A stretch of DNA of 64,000 nt from Prauserella salsuginis (GCF_024648885.1 NZ_JANBBF010000008.1:124001-188000); one strand, 5' to 3'. Counted from the first letter of the stretch, positions 34,795 through 45,266 are shown. The notes: generated by a model from the letters alone, not told the origin. Numbers and translations are program-made.

Positions 34795-35747
34795 GTGATG
34801 TCGTCGGTGCCGCTGCGCCGGCCGCCGTCGGTGTCGTCGTCGTTCACGGTGCTCGGGGTGTATTCGAACGGAGCCGGCTCGTCGTCGGCCAGCTCGTCCC
34901 AACCCTCGGTGCCGCGTTGGCGATCGAGCTTGCGGTCGTGGAAGCGCGTGATCTGCAACGAGATCTCGAACAGGATGCACAGCGCACCGGCCAGGCCGAT
35001 CATGGAGAACGGGTCCGCGGGCGTCACGAACGCCGCGAACACGAACATGATCATGATGATGCCGCGGCGCCACTTCTTGAGCATCTGATAGCGCACCACG
35101 CCGACCCGGTTCAGCATGATGATCAGCAGCGGCAGCTCGAAGCTCACCCCGAAGATGAGCAACAGCGACAGCACGAACGAGATGTACTTGTCACCGGTGA
35201 ACCACGTGGCGAACTCGCCCGCACCGAAGGTCGTGAGGATCTCGAGCGCGTGCGGGGCCATGAAGTAGGCCAGCAGTGCACCGCCCGCGAACAGCAGGGA
35301 CGCGATGCCGACGAACGTCATCGCGTACTTGCGTTCCTTGGAGTACAGCCCGGGCGCGATGAACGCCCACAGCTGGTACAGCCACAGCGGCGAGAACAGC
35401 ACGGCCCCGGCGCTGAGGCCGACCTTCATCTGGATCATGAACGCTTCGAACGGGACCGTCTGCAACAGCTGACAGTCCCCACCCTTGGGGTAGCGCTGCT
35501 CCTGCGGAATGGCGCAATAGGGCTCGGTGACCAGGTCGCCGAGTGTCGGGATCGGGCCGATGCTGTGGCCGAACCACAGAAACCCGACGATCCCGCCCGC
35601 AACCAGGGCGAGCAGCGCGTAGCCGAGGCGGCGGCGGAACTCGTAGATGTGCTCGACGAGCGACATCGTGCCGTCGGGGTTGTGCCGACGACTCCGAGCC
35701 TTCCGTTTACCGCCTCGTCCCTCGCGCTGTGCGGAGGTGTCTCCCAC
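34791..35747 (-). CDS. tatC: Sec-independent translocase TatC
   Basis: The 318-residue core of the twin-arginine export receptor, with six membrane helices. Seen: MSLVEHIYEFRRRL at the amino end after a basic stretch, VPFEAFMIQMKVG, YQLWAFIAPGLYSKERK, and FGVSFELPLLI. The acidic carboxy-terminal tail (about 60 residues) is longer than in E. coli, as often in actinobacteria. It follows tatA by 32 bp, and together with TatA (and probably a TatB encoded elsewhere) exports folded proteins. Confidence 0.95.
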   Translation of the reverse strand: MGDTSAQREGRGGKRKARSRRHNPDGTMSLVEHIYEFRRRLGYALLALVAGGIVGFLWFGHSIGPIPTLGDLVTEPYCAIPQEQRYPKGGDCQLLQTVPFEAFMIQMKVGLSAGAVLFSPLWLYQLWAFIAPGLYSKERKYAMTFVGIASLLFAGGALLAYFMAPHALEILTTFGAGEFATWFTGDKYISFVLSLLLIFGVSFELPLLIIMLNRVGVVRYQMLKKWRRGIIMIMFVFAAFVTPADPFSMIGLAGALCILFEISLQITRFHDRKLDRQRGTEGWDELADDEPAPFEYTPSTVNDDDTDGGRRSGTDDIT

Positions 35748-35779
35748 GAAAGCGTCCGTTCTCGATCCGTGCGGTGTGG

Positions 35780-36142
35780 TCAGCCGTTCTTCTGTGCCTG
35801 TTCGGCGGACTGCTGCTGCTTGAGCTCGTCGAGCTGGCGCTGCAGCTGTTCCACCTGGTCACTGGTCGGGTCGGCCGACTTGCTGTCGGCGACCTCGGCG
35901 TCGGCTTTGACCGTCGTCGCCGGGATCTGCTTGGCGTCCGCCGCCATCGTGGTGGAGCTGGTCGTCTCGGACTCGGCGGAGTCCTGCTCCGACTGGTCGC
36001 CACGCAGGTCCTTGGTCTCGGCCTTGAAGACCTTCATGGATTTGCCGACCGAGCGGGCCGCATCCGGCAGGCGCTTGGCGCCGAACAGCACCACGACGAC
36101 GAGCACGAGGATGATCAAGTGCCACGGCTGAAAGGCGTTCAT
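35780..36142 (-). CDS. tatA: Sec-independent translocase TatA
   Basis: A 120-residue TatA: short periplasmic start, one membrane helix (about 7-22), the [21 protein letters not shown] hinge and amphipathic helix, then a long charged, Gln-rich tail predicted as coiled coil at 93-116. GGGAGG lies upstream of the ATG. Transcribed with tatC, probably from the promoter at the end of pafC together with the small membrane protein gene. Confidence 0.95.
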   Translation of the reverse strand: MNAFQPWHLIILVLVVVVLFGAKRLPDAARSVGKSMKVFKAETKDLRGDQSEQDSAESETTSSTTMAADAKQIPATTVKADAEVADSKSADPTSDQVEQLQRQLDELKQQQSAEQAQKNG

Positions 36143-36156
36143 ATTGGGTGGCCTCC

Positions 36157-36414
36157 CTATTCGTTCAGGCCCGATCGTACTGGCTCGGATGCCGATTCCG
36201 AACCGATTCGGACACGTCGGGTACGAAGGTCGCGAACGGCGACGCCGACCGCGGCCGCGCGGGCGCGGAGCATGCCCAGGCGGGATTCCACGTCCGACCG
36301 CATGACCTCGGCAGCGCGGCCGAATCCTCTCGCCGCACCCGCCAATCGGACCAGTGCGAGGACGAGCACGATGAGCCCGGCCCCTGCCACGGCGGCACTC
36401 AGCACGTAGAACAC
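36157..36414 (-). CDS. Small membrane protein between pafC and tatA
   Basis: An 85-residue protein: one membrane helix (about 2-26) and a basic cytoplasmic part with [19 protein letters not shown], probably helical. I do not recognise it. The GTG at 36414 is 7 nt after TAGGCT (minus strand, 36422-36427), and the first three bases of that -10 box are the pafC stop codon. This would give the tat genes their own leaderless transcript, separate from paf. It ends 14 bp before tatA. Confidence 0.65.
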   Translation of the reverse strand: MFYVLSAAVAGAGLIVLVLALVRLAGAARGFGRAAEVMRSDVESRLGMLRARAAAVGVAVRDLRTRRVRIGSESASEPVRSGLNE

Positions 36415-36424
36415 GCCCGTAAGC

Positions 36425-37405
36425 CTACTGCCCGCCGGTGATCGACAGGTGACGTGCTCGTGCCAACCCGGCGGCGGCACGGCGCCGCACGGCCACCGCG
36501 AGTTCACCCGGCCGTTCGACCGTCGCGCGGCCACCCAGCCCCAGCACGAGCCTGACCATCCACGATTCGTCGCCGTAGCGCATCCGGACCCGCAGCCGGC
36601 CGCCCTCGAGCTCAGCCAGTTCCTCGCACGGGTAGTACTCGGCGACCCACCGCGCATCGGGTTCGAGCACCAGGTCGGCCTCGGGGTAGCTCTCGTGTGC
36701 CGAGAACACGCCGTCGGAGACGTCGGAGTGGCGGGCGTGGGGCGGCGGCGCCGCCAGCTCGTCGAGCACGTCCAGCTCGTCGATCCGGTCGAGGCGGAAC
36801 AACCGCACGTCCTCGGCGCGGCGACACCAGCCCTCCAGGTAGCTGTGTGCCTGCACGATCAGCAGCCGCATCGGGTCGACCGTGCGCTCGGTGATCCGGT
36901 CGTTGGAGGCCGCGTAGTACCGCATCCGCACCGCACGCCCGAACTGCAGCGCCTCGCGGACGATCTCGCGCGTGCGCGCCGTCGTCTCGTGTTCGCGGAC
37001 GCCGTTGCCGACGACGACTCCGGCCGGCTCGGCGGCGCCCGCCGCGGCTTCGATCTTCGCGATCGCACGGCCGACGGCGTCGGTGTCGACCACACCGGGC
37101 GTCTCGGCGAGCGCCTTCAGCGCGATGACCAGCGCACTCGCCTCACCTCCGGTCAGCCGCAACGGCCTGCGCATCCCCGCATCGAACGTCACCGACACGG
37201 TGTCGCCGTCGAACGAGAGGTCGATCAGATCGCCGGGGCCGTACCCGGGCAGCCCACACAACCACAGCAGTTGCAGGTCCTTGCGCAGCTGCTTCGGCGT
37301 GACGTCGAAGTCCTGTGCCGCCTGGTCGATCCTGATCCCGGGCCTGGCCAGCAGGTACGGCACCAGAGCCAGCAGCCTCGGCATCCGGTCGGTGGCCGCG
37401 CTCAT
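36425..37405 (-). CDS. pafC: WYL-domain regulator PafC
   Basis: A 326-residue regulator that with PafB forms a heterodimer activating DNA damage genes independently of LexA in mycobacteria. Amino-terminal winged helix (ALVPYLLARPGIRIDQAAQDFDV, about 14-40), central WYL domain with AHSYLEGWCRRAEDVRLFRLDRI, and a WCX carboxy-terminal domain. The ATG overlaps the pafB stop (ATGA). Confidence 0.93.
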   Translation of the reverse strand: MSAATDRMPRLLALVPYLLARPGIRIDQAAQDFDVTPKQLRKDLQLLWLCGLPGYGPGDLIDLSFDGDTVSVTFDAGMRRPLRLTGGEASALVIALKALAETPGVVDTDAVGRAIAKIEAAAGAAEPAGVVVGNGVREHETTARTREIVREALQFGRAVRMRYYAASNDRITERTVDPMRLLIVQAHSYLEGWCRRAEDVRLFRLDRIDELDVLDELAAPPPHARHSDVSDGVFSAHESYPEADLVLEPDARWVAEYYPCEELAELEGGRLRVRMRYGDESWMVRLVLGLGGRATVERPGELAVAVRRRAAAGLARARHLSITGGQ

Positions 37406-38385
37406 CGCATCCCTCCCCCACCCGCGGCGACCCGTTCGAGCCGGTCCGCCACGGCCTTGGCCAGCACGTCGGGCGCCAGCACGACCGCGTCCGGGCCGTG
37501 GCCGGCGATCCAGTCCGCGGCGCCCTCCGGATGCTGCAGCTCGATCTCGACGACGTCGCCGTCCTCACCGTCGACCGAGCGGTGCTCCAGCACCTGCGCG
37601 TGCCTGCGGATTCCGGTGGCCCTGCCTTCGGCGAGCCACAACCGGGCCGTCGTGGCAGCCGAGCCGTCGTCGCTCACGGACGTGCCCGCCACGAAGTCGA
37701 GCAGCTTCGCATCCTCCGGCCGCCGCACGACCGCCCGCTCCCCGGTCGTCACGACCTCGCCGCTGATGCGCGAGAGCCGGAAACACCGCGGCGCTTCGCG
37801 GTCCCGGTCATGACCGACGACGTACCAGCGCCCCCGCCACGACACCACACCCCACGGTTCGAGGGTGCGCGTGCGCCGCTCGGGCGAGTCCGACCGCCGA
37901 TAGTCGAACCGCACCGTCTCACCTGCCTGCACGGCCGCCAACAGCGGCGCGAACGCCGGTTCGGTGTGCACCCGCGGTTCGACCATGGCGTGCGCCCGGT
38001 CGTCGACTTCGACGCCCGCGGCGCGCAGCTTCACCAGTGCACCGTGCGCCTGCCCCGTCAGGTCCGGCGAGTCCCACAGCCGCGCCGCGAGCGCGACGGC
38101 GGTCGCTTCGTCGGGTGCGAGGTCGATGTCGCCGAGCTCGTAGTCGCGGCGCGCGATCCGATACCCCTCGGGGTCGAATGCCGAATTGGTGCCCGTCTCC
38201 AGCGGAATCCCCAGCTCACGCAGCTCGGCCTTGTCGCGTTCGAACATGCGGAAGAACGCCTCGGTGCTCGCCGCGTCCGCGTAGCCGGGCACGATGCCCC
38301 GAATTCGCTCGGCCGGCAGGTACTGCCGGGTGGACAGCAGCGCCAGCACCAGGTTGACCAGGCGTTCTGCACGGGCGGTGGACAC
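37402..38385 (-). CDS. pafB: WYL-domain regulator PafB
   Basis: A 327-residue partner of PafC with the same layout: helix-turn-helix (VLALLSTRQYLPAERIRG), WYL domain with WGVVSWRGRWYVVGHDRDR, and WCX end. GTG at 38385 lies 7 nt after TAGGGT (38393-38398, minus), so a leaderless message starts here although pafA is upstream; 226 bp separate it from the pafA stop. Together with PafC it senses DNA damage, probably through single-stranded DNA. Confidence 0.93.
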   Translation of the reverse strand: MSTARAERLVNLVLALLSTRQYLPAERIRGIVPGYADAASTEAFFRMFERDKAELRELGIPLETGTNSAFDPEGYRIARRDYELGDIDLAPDEATAVALAARLWDSPDLTGQAHGALVKLRAAGVEVDDRAHAMVEPRVHTEPAFAPLLAAVQAGETVRFDYRRSDSPERRTRTLEPWGVVSWRGRWYVVGHDRDREAPRCFRLSRISGEVVTTGERAVVRRPEDAKLLDFVAGTSVSDDGSAATTARLWLAEGRATGIRRHAQVLEHRSVDGEDGDVVEIELQHPEGAADWIAGHGPDAVVLAPDVLAKAVADRLERVAAGGGGMR

Positions 38386-38611
38386 CTCACCAACCCTAGC
38401 TCGCCCCGATCGGCGCGTCCGGGAGGTCTCCCCTGCGCGCCCCGCACTCCTCGCGACGGGTGCGGTCGGCAGGCCGCCCTGCTGGTGCTGTTCGCCCTGC
38501 CGACCGCACTGGGAACCGTCGCGTCATGCCTGGTCAGCCGGTCGCCGTCCGGAACCGTGTCGCTGTTGGCGACGGCCACCCACGGCCCCAGCCGGACCCG
38601 AGCCGCCCGGT

Positions 38612-39970
38612 CTACAACGAGTTGATCAACCGGTCGACCCGTTCGTCCACGGCGCGGAACGGGTCCTTGCACAGCACCGTCCGCTGCGCCTGGTCGTTCA
38701 GCTTCAAGTGCACCCAGTCCACGGTGAAGTCGCGGCCCGCCTGCTGCGCCGCGGCGATGAAGTCGCCACGCAGCTTCGCCCGCGTCGACTGCGGCGGCGT
38801 GTCCTTGGCGGCCTCGATCTCGCCGTCATCGGTCACCCGCTGCACCAGGCCCTTGCGCTGCAGCAGATCGAACACACCGCGGCCCCGTCGGATGTCGTGG
38901 TAAGCCAGGTCCAGCTGCGCCACCCGCGGGTCCGACAGGTCGAGATTGTGCTTGGCCCGGTACCGCTCGACGAACCGGTGCTTGATCGCCCAGTCGATCT
39001 CGGTGTCCACCAGGGAGAAGTCCTGCTGCTCGATCGCATCGAGCGCGCGGCCCCACAGATCGACCACCCGATGCATCAACGGGCTCGCGTCGGTCGCCTC
39101 GACGTGCTGCACCGCCCGCGCGTAGTACTCCCGCTGAATCTCCAGCGCCGAGGCCTCCCGGCCCCCGGCGAGGCGCACCTGCCTACGGCCCGTCATATCG
39201 TGGCTGATCTCCCGGATCGCACGGATCGGGTTGTCCAGACTGAAATCCCGGAACTGCACCCCCTGCTCGATCATCTCCAGCACCAGGTGCGCCGTGCCGA
39301 CCTTCAGCAACGTCGTCGGCTCCGCCATGTTCGAGTCGCCGACGATCACGTGCAGCCTGCGGTACCGCTCGGCGTCGGCGTGCGGCTCGTCGCGGGTGTT
39401 GATGATGGGCCGGGACCGCGTCGTCGCGCTCGACACGCCCTCCCAGATGTGCTCGGCCCGCTGCGACAGGCAGTACACCGCGCCCCTCGGCGTCTGCAGC
39501 ACCTTGCCCGCGCCGCAGATCAGCTGCCGCGTCACCAGGAACGGCAACAGCACGTCCGCGATCCGCGAGAACTCGCCCGCGCGCGTGACCAGATAGTTCT
39601 CGTGACAACCGTACGAGTTGCCCGCCGAGTCGGTGTTGTTCTTGAACAGGAAGATGTCGCCGCCGATGCCCTCGTCGGCCAACCTGCGCTCGGCGTCCAC
39701 CAGCAGGTCCTCGAGAATCCGCTCCCCTGCCTTGTCATGCGTGACCAGCTGGGTCAGGTCATCACACTCGGCCGTCGCGTACTCCGGATGCGACCCCACG
39801 TCGAGGTAGAGCCGTGACCCGTTGGACAGGAAGACGTTCGACGACCGGCCCCACGACACGACACGCCGGAACAGATACCGCGCCACCTCGTCGGGCGAGA
39901 GCCTGCGCTGCCCGTGGAACGTGCAGGTCACTCCGAACTCGGTTTCGATCCCAAAGATCCGCCGCTGCAT
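38612..39970 (-). CDS. pafA: Pup-protein ligase PafA
   Basis: A 452-residue carboxylate-amine ligase that joins the carboxyl end of Pup to substrate lysines. Seen: the glutamine synthetase-like start [14 protein letters not shown] with the metal-binding Et[22 protein letters not shown], and [28 protein letters not shown]. Length fits the family. The ATG lies 6 nt after TACCCT (39977-39982, minus), another leaderless layout. The Pup it uses ends in GGE and can be ligated without deamidation. Confidence 0.96.
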   Translation of the reverse strand: MQRRIFGIETEFGVTCTFHGQRRLSPDEVARYLFRRVVSWGRSSNVFLSNGSRLYLDVGSHPEYATAECDDLTQLVTHDKAGERILEDLLVDAERRLADEGIGGDIFLFKNNTDSAGNSYGCHENYLVTRAGEFSRIADVLLPFLVTRQLICGAGKVLQTPRGAVYCLSQRAEHIWEGVSSATTRSRPIINTRDEPHADAERYRRLHVIVGDSNMAEPTTLLKVGTAHLVLEMIEQGVQFRDFSLDNPIRAIREISHDMTGRRQVRLAGGREASALEIQREYYARAVQHVEATDASPLMHRVVDLWGRALDAIEQQDFSLVDTEIDWAIKHRFVERYRAKHNLDLSDPRVAQLDLAYHDIRRGRGVFDLLQRKGLVQRVTDDGEIEAAKDTPPQSTRAKLRGDFIAAAQQAGRDFTVDWVHLKLNDQAQRTVLCKDPFRAVDERVDRLINSL

Positions 39971-40070
39971 CCCTCAAGGGTAGGCGGTCAGCGCCAGGAA
40001 CTGGGGAACGAAATCGCCGCCGATCGGACGCCAACGCCACCTTCAAGCGCCGTACGGCAGCATATCCGCC

Positions 40071-41573
40071 ATGACTCCGCCCCTGCTCCGACGCGTCGCC
40101 GCACTTCAGCGCGTCGGTCGCCCCGACCGCCGGCTGATGGCCCGCAGCGCCGCACTGCCCCGCACCCGCGCCGACGACCTGCTGACCATGATCACCCGGT
40201 CGGCGGACAAGGCGGTTCTGTGGTGGGTCGTCGCGGGCGTCCTCGCCGCCAGGGGCGGAGCATCCCGGAGGGCCGCCCTGCGCGGCATCGGCAGCGTCGG
40301 GTTCGCGAGCCTGAGCGCCAGCTTCGTCGCCAAGGAACTCCTGCCACGGCGCCGTCCCGCAGCCTCCGCCGTCCCGCAACACCGCAGGCTGGACCGGCGG
40401 CCCGCCTCGTCGTCGTTCCCCTCCGGCCACGCCGCCTCCGCGGCGGCATTCATCACCGGCGCATTCCAGGAGTCACCCGCCACCGGCGTGGCGCTGTTGC
40501 CGCTCGGCGCGGCCGTCGCCTACTCACGCGTTCACACCGGGGTGCACTGGCCCACCGACGTCGGTGCCGGCGCAGCCCTCGGCGTCGCCGCCTCGTTCGC
40601 CACCCGCCACTGGTGGCCCGTCCACGACGACCGGCCCGGCCGCACGGCCCACCGGGCCGACGCACCCCTCATGGTCGACGGCGAGGACATGCTCGCCGTC
40701 GTCAACCCGGCCTCGGGCGATCCCGCCGACGACCCGACCCCCGAAGTCCGCTTCGCCTGGCCGAAAGCCGACCTGCTCTACCCCGACCCCGACACCGACC
40801 TGCGCAGCCAGATCACCGCCGAGATCGCCCGCCGCACCGACACAGGACCCGCCGTCCGCGCCCTCGGCGTCGCGGGCGGTGACGGCACCGTGGCCGCCGT
40901 CGCCTCGGTCGCCGCCGACACCGGCCTGCCGCTCGCGCTCATCCCCGCGGGCACGCTCAACCACTTCGCCCGCGACGTCGGTGTCCGCTCCATGCCCGAC
41001 GCCGACGTCGCGACCGAACACGGCTCGGCGGTCGGCATCGACCTCGGCGAGGTGTCGGTGCACGGGCCGAGCGGCACGCACCGACGATGGTTCGTCAACA
41101 CCGCAAGCCTCGGCGGCTACCCGGAAATGGTGCGGCTGCGCGAAAAAATCGAACAGCGGCATCCCAAATGGCCGTCGGCGGTCATCGCGATGATCCGTGT
41201 CCTCCGCCGGGCCAAACCGTTCCCGGTGCGCCTGGGCGGCAAACGAGCACTCGTGTGGCTCGTGTTCGTGGGCAACGGCACCTACGCGCCCAAGGGATTC
41301 TGGCCCAACCGCAGGCCCGCACTCGACACCGGCCTGCTCGACGTGCGGTACCTGCGCGCCGACGTCCCGTATTCGAGGGCACGGTTCGTGCTGTCGGTCG
41401 TCACCAAGACACTGCACGCCAGCCGTGTCTACCGGCAGCGCGACCTGCCGGCTCTCGACGTCGAACTGCTCGACGGCTACCGCAGGCTCGCCACCGACGG
41501 CGAAATCGGGCCGCTGGGCCGCGAATTCCGGTTCCGGTCCCGGCCCAGTGCGCTGACGATCTACCGGAGATGA
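40071..41573 (+). CDS. Fusion of PAP2 phosphatase and lipid kinase
   Basis: A 500-residue membrane-linked enzyme. The first half is a PAP2 lipid phosphatase with its three motifs: KELLPRRRP (88-96), PSGH (117-120), and SRVHTGVHWPTD (152-163). The second half is a diacylglycerol kinase catalytic domain with VAGGDGTVAAV (267-277), PAGTLNHFARD and FVGNGTYAPKG. The two opposing activities could exchange phosphate between lipids, or remodel undecaprenyl or diacylglycerol phosphates. It is on the opposite strand to the proteasome genes on both sides, so it interrupts that cluster. Confidence 0.9.
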   Translation: MTPPLLRRVAALQRVGRPDRRLMARSAALPRTRADDLLTMITRSADKAVLWWVVAGVLAARGGASRRAALRGIGSVGFASLSASFVAKELLPRRRPAASAVPQHRRLDRRPASSSFPSGHAASAAAFITGAFQESPATGVALLPLGAAVAYSRVHTGVHWPTDVGAGAALGVAASFATRHWWPVHDDRPGRTAHRADAPLMVDGEDMLAVVNPASGDPADDPTPEVRFAWPKADLLYPDPDTDLRSQITAEIARRTDTGPAVRALGVAGGDGTVAAVASVAADTGLPLALIPAGTLNHFARDVGVRSMPDADVATEHGSAVGIDLGEVSVHGPSGTHRRWFVNTASLGGYPEMVRLREKIEQRHPKWPSAVIAMIRVLRRAKPFPVRLGGKRALVWLVFVGNGTYAPKGFWPNRRPALDTGLLDVRYLRADVPYSRARFVLSVVTKTLHASRVYRQRDLPALDVELLDGYRRLATDGEIGPLGREFRFRSRPSALTIYRR

Positions 41574-41580
41574 CCGGCCG

Positions 41581-41634
41581 CGCGGGTGCGGCCCGGCCGC
41601 ACCCGCGCCCCACGCCTGCCGGGGCGTGGGGCGC
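41581..41634. terminator. Double hairpin between convergent genes
   Basis: Two adjacent perfect stems: CGCGGGTGCGG region 41581-41607, and GCGCCCCACGCC (41605-41616) with 41623-41634. They lie between the PAP2 fusion gene and the end of prcA and would stop transcription from both sides. Confidence 0.75.
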
Positions 41635-41642
41635 GAACCCGG

Positions 41643-42437
41643 TCAGTTGTCGGACTTCTCGGAGCCTTCGGAGCCTTCGGAGCCCGAATCGCTGCTGTCG
41701 GCCGCCTCCGTACGCGCGGGCAGCAGCGCATCGAGCGCAGCCCCGGTGATACGGCGGAACTTCCGGCCCGGCCGCTCACGCTCCAGCACGGCGACCTCCA
41801 GCTTGCTCGGCTCACCCTCCTGCGCCGAACCCGACGAGCTGCTGCCGTTCGTCCCGCTGCCCGACGACGTCGACGGGCGGAAAGCCTCCGCCGCCACCCG
41901 CACCGCGTCGGACAGCTCCATGCCGTCGGAGAAGGTCTCCTTCAGCTTCGTGTTGATCGCGTCCGTCTGACCGCCCATCACCACGAACTGCGGCTCGTCG
42001 ACGATCGACCCGTCGTAGGTCAGCCGGTACAACTCGTCCTCGTTGGCGTTCGCCCCGACCTGCGCCACACAGATCTCGACCTCGAACGGCTTGAGCTGCT
42101 CGGTGAAGATCGTGCTCAAGGTCTGGGCATATACGTTCGCCAGCGCCCGTGCGCTGACGTCCCGCCGGTCGTACTGGTATCCCTGCAGGTCCACGTGCCG
42201 GATACCACCCCGGCGCAGGCTCTCGAACTCGCTGTAGCGGCCGACCGCGGCGAAACCGATGCGGTCGTAGATCTCCGACACCTTGTGCAGCGTGGGCGAC
42301 GGATTCTCCGCCACGAACAGGACTCCGCCCCGGTATTTGAGCACCACGACGCTCCGACCGCGGGCAATACCCTTCCGCGCGAGTTCGGAACGCTCCCGCA
42401 TCAACTGTTCGGGCGAGGCGTACAGCGGCATCGACAC
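41643..42437 (-). CDS. prcA: Proteasome alpha subunit
   Basis: The 264-residue outer-ring subunit of the 20S core. It begins like other PrcA proteins ([22 protein letters not shown]), forming the gate, and has [25 protein letters not shown]. The carboxy-terminal 70 residues are Ser/Gly/Glu-rich, ending in acidic repeats ([15 protein letters not shown]). GTG at 42437 has AGCGGAG upstream; an ATG two codons on is an alternative. Gene order prcB-prcA after pup is conserved. Confidence 0.95.
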   Translation of the reverse strand: MSMPLYASPEQLMRERSELARKGIARGRSVVVLKYRGGVLFVAENPSPTLHKVSEIYDRIGFAAVGRYSEFESLRRGGIRHVDLQGYQYDRRDVSARALANVYAQTLSTIFTEQLKPFEVEICVAQVGANANEDELYRLTYDGSIVDEPQFVVMGGQTDAINTKLKETFSDGMELSDAVRVAAEAFRPSTSSGSGTNGSSSSGSAQEGEPSKLEVAVLERERPGRKFRRITGAALDALLPARTEAADSSDSGSEGSEGSEKSDN

Positions 42438-42533
42438 TTGCGTTGGCTCCGCTCTGTTCGGGGATGGGAAGCTGACGAGTGGGGACCCGGGCGAACCGGT
42501 CCGGTGCCGGGCCGCGTCGGCCCGGCACTCGGA

Positions 42534-43394
42534 TCAGCTGCGCCAGTCCTGCTGGGCCGCACGGTCGGCCACGACGGCCTCCGCGATGGTCGAGGTCTCC
42601 TCCGTGGGCAACTCCACGGCGCCGTGCTCCGCCGTGATCGTGACGACGCTCGGATAGATCTTCCGCGCGACATCCGGGCCACCGGTCGCCGTGTCGTCGT
42701 CGGCGGCGTCGTAGAGCGACTCGATCGCCGCCCGCACCGCGGCGTCCTGATCGGCCTCGGGGTCGTAGAGCTTCTTCATCGCCGACTTGGCGAACACCGA
42801 CCCGGAACCGATCGCGTGGAAACCCGCGTTCTCCTCGTACCGGCCGCCCGTGACGTCGAAGGACACGATGCGCCCCGCCCGCTTCGGATCGGACGCCTCG
42901 ATGTCGTAACCGACGAACAGCGGGACCACTGCGAGGCCCGCCATCGCGACGTCGAGATTGCCCCGCACCATCGTCGCGAGCTTGTTCGACTTACCGTCGA
43001 GCGAGAGCGACACGCCCTCGATCTTCTCGTAGTGCGCCAGCTCCACGGTGTAGAGCCGGACGAGCTCGAGAGCGATGCCCGCCGTACCCGCGATGCCCAC
43101 GGCCGAATAGGCGTCGGTCACGTAGACCTTGTCCATGTCACGGGTCGCAATGAGGTTGCCGCTCGTCGCACGCCGGTCACCCGCGATCAGCACCCCGCCG
43201 TTGAACGTCGAGGCCACGATCGTCGTGCCGTGCGGCGCGTCGAGATCGCCACCCGAGGTGCCCATGCCCGCGGACCGCTTGCTGGGCAGCAGATCCGGCG
43301 CCTCGGCACGCAGGAAATCGGCGAAGGACGACGTCGTCGACGACAGGTAGGCGGAGGGCAGCGCGAAGCCCGAGTTGCGCGGAATCTGTTCCAT
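42534..43394 (-). CDS. prcB: Proteasome beta subunit
   Basis: The 286-residue catalytic subunit. A propeptide of 56 residues ends in APHG, and the nucleophile is T57 of the TTIVAST start of the mature protein; the GDRRATSG loop and a late catalytic-fold region [19 protein letters not shown] are conserved. It assembles with PrcA into four seven-membered rings. Downstream of pup by 79 bp. Confidence 0.96.
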   Translation of the reverse strand: MEQIPRNSGFALPSAYLSSTTSSFADFLRAEAPDLLPSKRSAGMGTSGGDLDAPHGTTIVASTFNGGVLIAGDRRATSGNLIATRDMDKVYVTDAYSAVGIAGTAGIALELVRLYTVELAHYEKIEGVSLSLDGKSNKLATMVRGNLDVAMAGLAVVPLFVGYDIEASDPKRAGRIVSFDVTGGRYEENAGFHAIGSGSVFAKSAMKKLYDPEADQDAAVRAAIESLYDAADDDTATGGPDVARKIYPSVVTITAEHGAVELPTEETSTIAEAVVADRAAQQDWRS

Positions 43395-43473
43395 GCGTGC
43401 TCGTAGTTCCCATCGACGAAAGGGACAGTACCGAAATGTTGATCAGCGAGCCTATGTCACGCGAGCGCCTGCG

Positions 43474-43668
43474 TCACTCGCCGCCCTTCTGCACGTAGGC
43501 CCGCACGAAGTCCTCGGCGTTCTCCTCGAGGACGTCGTCGATCTCGTCGAGGATCGTGTCGACGTCCTCGCCCATCTGCTCACGACGTTCCTGACCGGCC
43601 GGGGCTGCGCCTTCGGCCTCGTCCTCGGAGTCGCCGCCGCCGTGCTTCTCGACCTTCTCCTGAGCCAT
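43474..43668 (-). CDS. pup: Prokaryotic ubiquitin-like protein Pup
   Basis: A 64-residue, largely disordered tag that marks proteins for the proteasome. Seen: MAQEKVEKHGGGD, the Mpa-binding helix region EDVDTILDEIDDVLEENAEDFVRAYVQ, and the ending KGGE. The last residue is encoded as Glu (GAG), not the Gln found in mycobacteria, so it needs no deamidation by Dop before ligation. GGGAGG precedes the ATG. It lies between dop and prcB. Confidence 0.97.
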   Translation of the reverse strand: MAQEKVEKHGGGDSEDEAEGAAPAGQERREQMGEDVDTILDEIDDVLEENAEDFVRAYVQKGGE

Positions 43669-43763
43669 TGCCGCCTCCCGGTGTGACCGATGAGCTTCCT
43701 GCGCCCAGCCTACCCAGAGGAAGGGCGATTCGGGACGATCGTTGTCGGAGTGGTGATCTTCGG

Positions 43764-45266
43764 CTACTCCGATCCGGTCAGCGCCTCGACCAGTTCCTCC
43801 GCCGTCTCGGCCCGGTCCAGCAACGCGCCGACGTGCGCCTTCGTGCCCCGCAGCGGCTCGAGCGTCGGGATTCGCACCAGCGAATCCCTGCCCACGTCGA
43901 AGATGACCGAGTCCCACGACGCCGCGGCGATCGAGCTGGCGTACTTCTCCAGCGTGCGACCGCGGAAGTAGGCCCGCGTGTCCTCCGGCGGCGTCGTGAC
44001 CGCCCGCTGCACCTCGTCCTCGCCGACGAGGCGTTTCATGGACCCGCGCGTCACGAGGCGGTTGTACAGGCCCTTGTCGAGGCGCACATCCGAGTACTGC
44101 AGGTCGACCAGGTGCAACCGCGGCGCAGCCCACCCGAGCTGATCACGTTCGCGATAGGCCTCGACCAGCCGCAGCTTCGCGGGCCAGTCCAGCCGGTCGG
44201 CCGCGTCCATGGGGTCCTTCGCGAGCGTGTCGAGCACCTCGCCCCACACCCGCAGTACCTCCTTGGACTGCTCGTCCCCGCCGGTCCGCTCGACGTGCGC
44301 CGAGGCCAGCTCGTGGTAGGCGAACTGCAGGTCGAGCCCCGTGTACTTGCGGCCGCCCGCGACATCCACCGTCGTCTTCAGTGACGGATCGTGACTGATC
44401 TCGTGCACCGCGCGCACCGGCTCGTCGAGCTTGAGGTCGTCGAACCGCACCCCCGCCTCGATCATGTCGAGCACCAGCGCGGTGGTGCCGACCTTCAGGT
44501 ATGTCGAGTACTCGGCCAGGTTCGCGTCGCCGATGATGACGTGCAGCCTGCGGTACTTGTCCGCGTCGGCGTGCGGTTCGTCGCGCGTGTTGATGATGCC
44601 GCGCTTGAGCGTGGTCTCCAGCCCGACCTCGACCTCCACGTAGTCCGAACGCTGGGACAGCTGGAACCCTGGCTCCTCGCCCTGGGGCCCGATCCCCACG
44701 CGGCCCGAACCGGTGACCACCTGGCGCGACACGAAGAACGGCGTCAGCCCCGTGATGACGGACGTGAACGGCGTCGCCCTGTCCATCAGGTAGTTCTCGT
44801 GCGTGCCGTACGAAGCGCCCTTGCCGTCCACGTTGTTCTTGTACAGCTGCAGTTGCGGCTGGCCGGGCACGGTGGCGGCGCGCATCGCGGCCTGCTCCAT
44901 GACCCGTTCCCCGGCCTTGTCCCACACCACGGCATCCCGCGGATTGGTCACCTCGGGAGCCGAGTACTCCGGGTGCGCGTGGTCGACGTACAGCCGCGCG
45001 CCGTTGGTGAGGATGACGTTGGCCGCGCCGAGGTCTTCGACGTCGTTGTCCTGCGTGGGCTGGCTGGGGCCGGTGAGATCGAAGCCCCGCGCGTCACGCA
45101 ACGGTGACTCGACCTCGTAATCCCAGCGCGCCCGCCGGGCGCGCGGAATGTCGGCCGCCGCCGCGTAGGCCAGCACGACCTGGGTGGAAGTCAGCACCGG
45201 GTTGGCGGTGGCATCGCCCGGGACCGCGATCCCGTATTCCACCTCTGTTCCCATGATCCGCCGCAT
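43764..45266 (-). CDS. dop: Depupylase/Pup deamidase Dop
   Basis: A 500-residue relative of PafA that removes Pup from substrates (and deamidates GGQ Pup in species that have it). Seen: [17 protein letters not shown], the Dop-specific loop after [12 protein letters not shown] (about 55-80), [21 protein letters not shown], and [25 protein letters not shown]. The ATG lies 6 nt after TAGGGT (45273-45278, minus). As Pup here ends in Glu, the deamidase role is dispensable and depupylation should be its main job. Confidence 0.96.
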   Translation of the reverse strand: MRRIMGTEVEYGIAVPGDATANPVLTSTQVVLAYAAAADIPRARRARWDYEVESPLRDARGFDLTGPSQPTQDNDVEDLGAANVILTNGARLYVDHAHPEYSAPEVTNPRDAVVWDKAGERVMEQAAMRAATVPGQPQLQLYKNNVDGKGASYGTHENYLMDRATPFTSVITGLTPFFVSRQVVTGSGRVGIGPQGEEPGFQLSQRSDYVEVEVGLETTLKRGIINTRDEPHADADKYRRLHVIIGDANLAEYSTYLKVGTTALVLDMIEAGVRFDDLKLDEPVRAVHEISHDPSLKTTVDVAGGRKYTGLDLQFAYHELASAHVERTGGDEQSKEVLRVWGEVLDTLAKDPMDAADRLDWPAKLRLVEAYRERDQLGWAAPRLHLVDLQYSDVRLDKGLYNRLVTRGSMKRLVGEDEVQRAVTTPPEDTRAYFRGRTLEKYASSIAAASWDSVIFDVGRDSLVRIPTLEPLRGTKAHVGALLDRAETAEELVEALTGSE

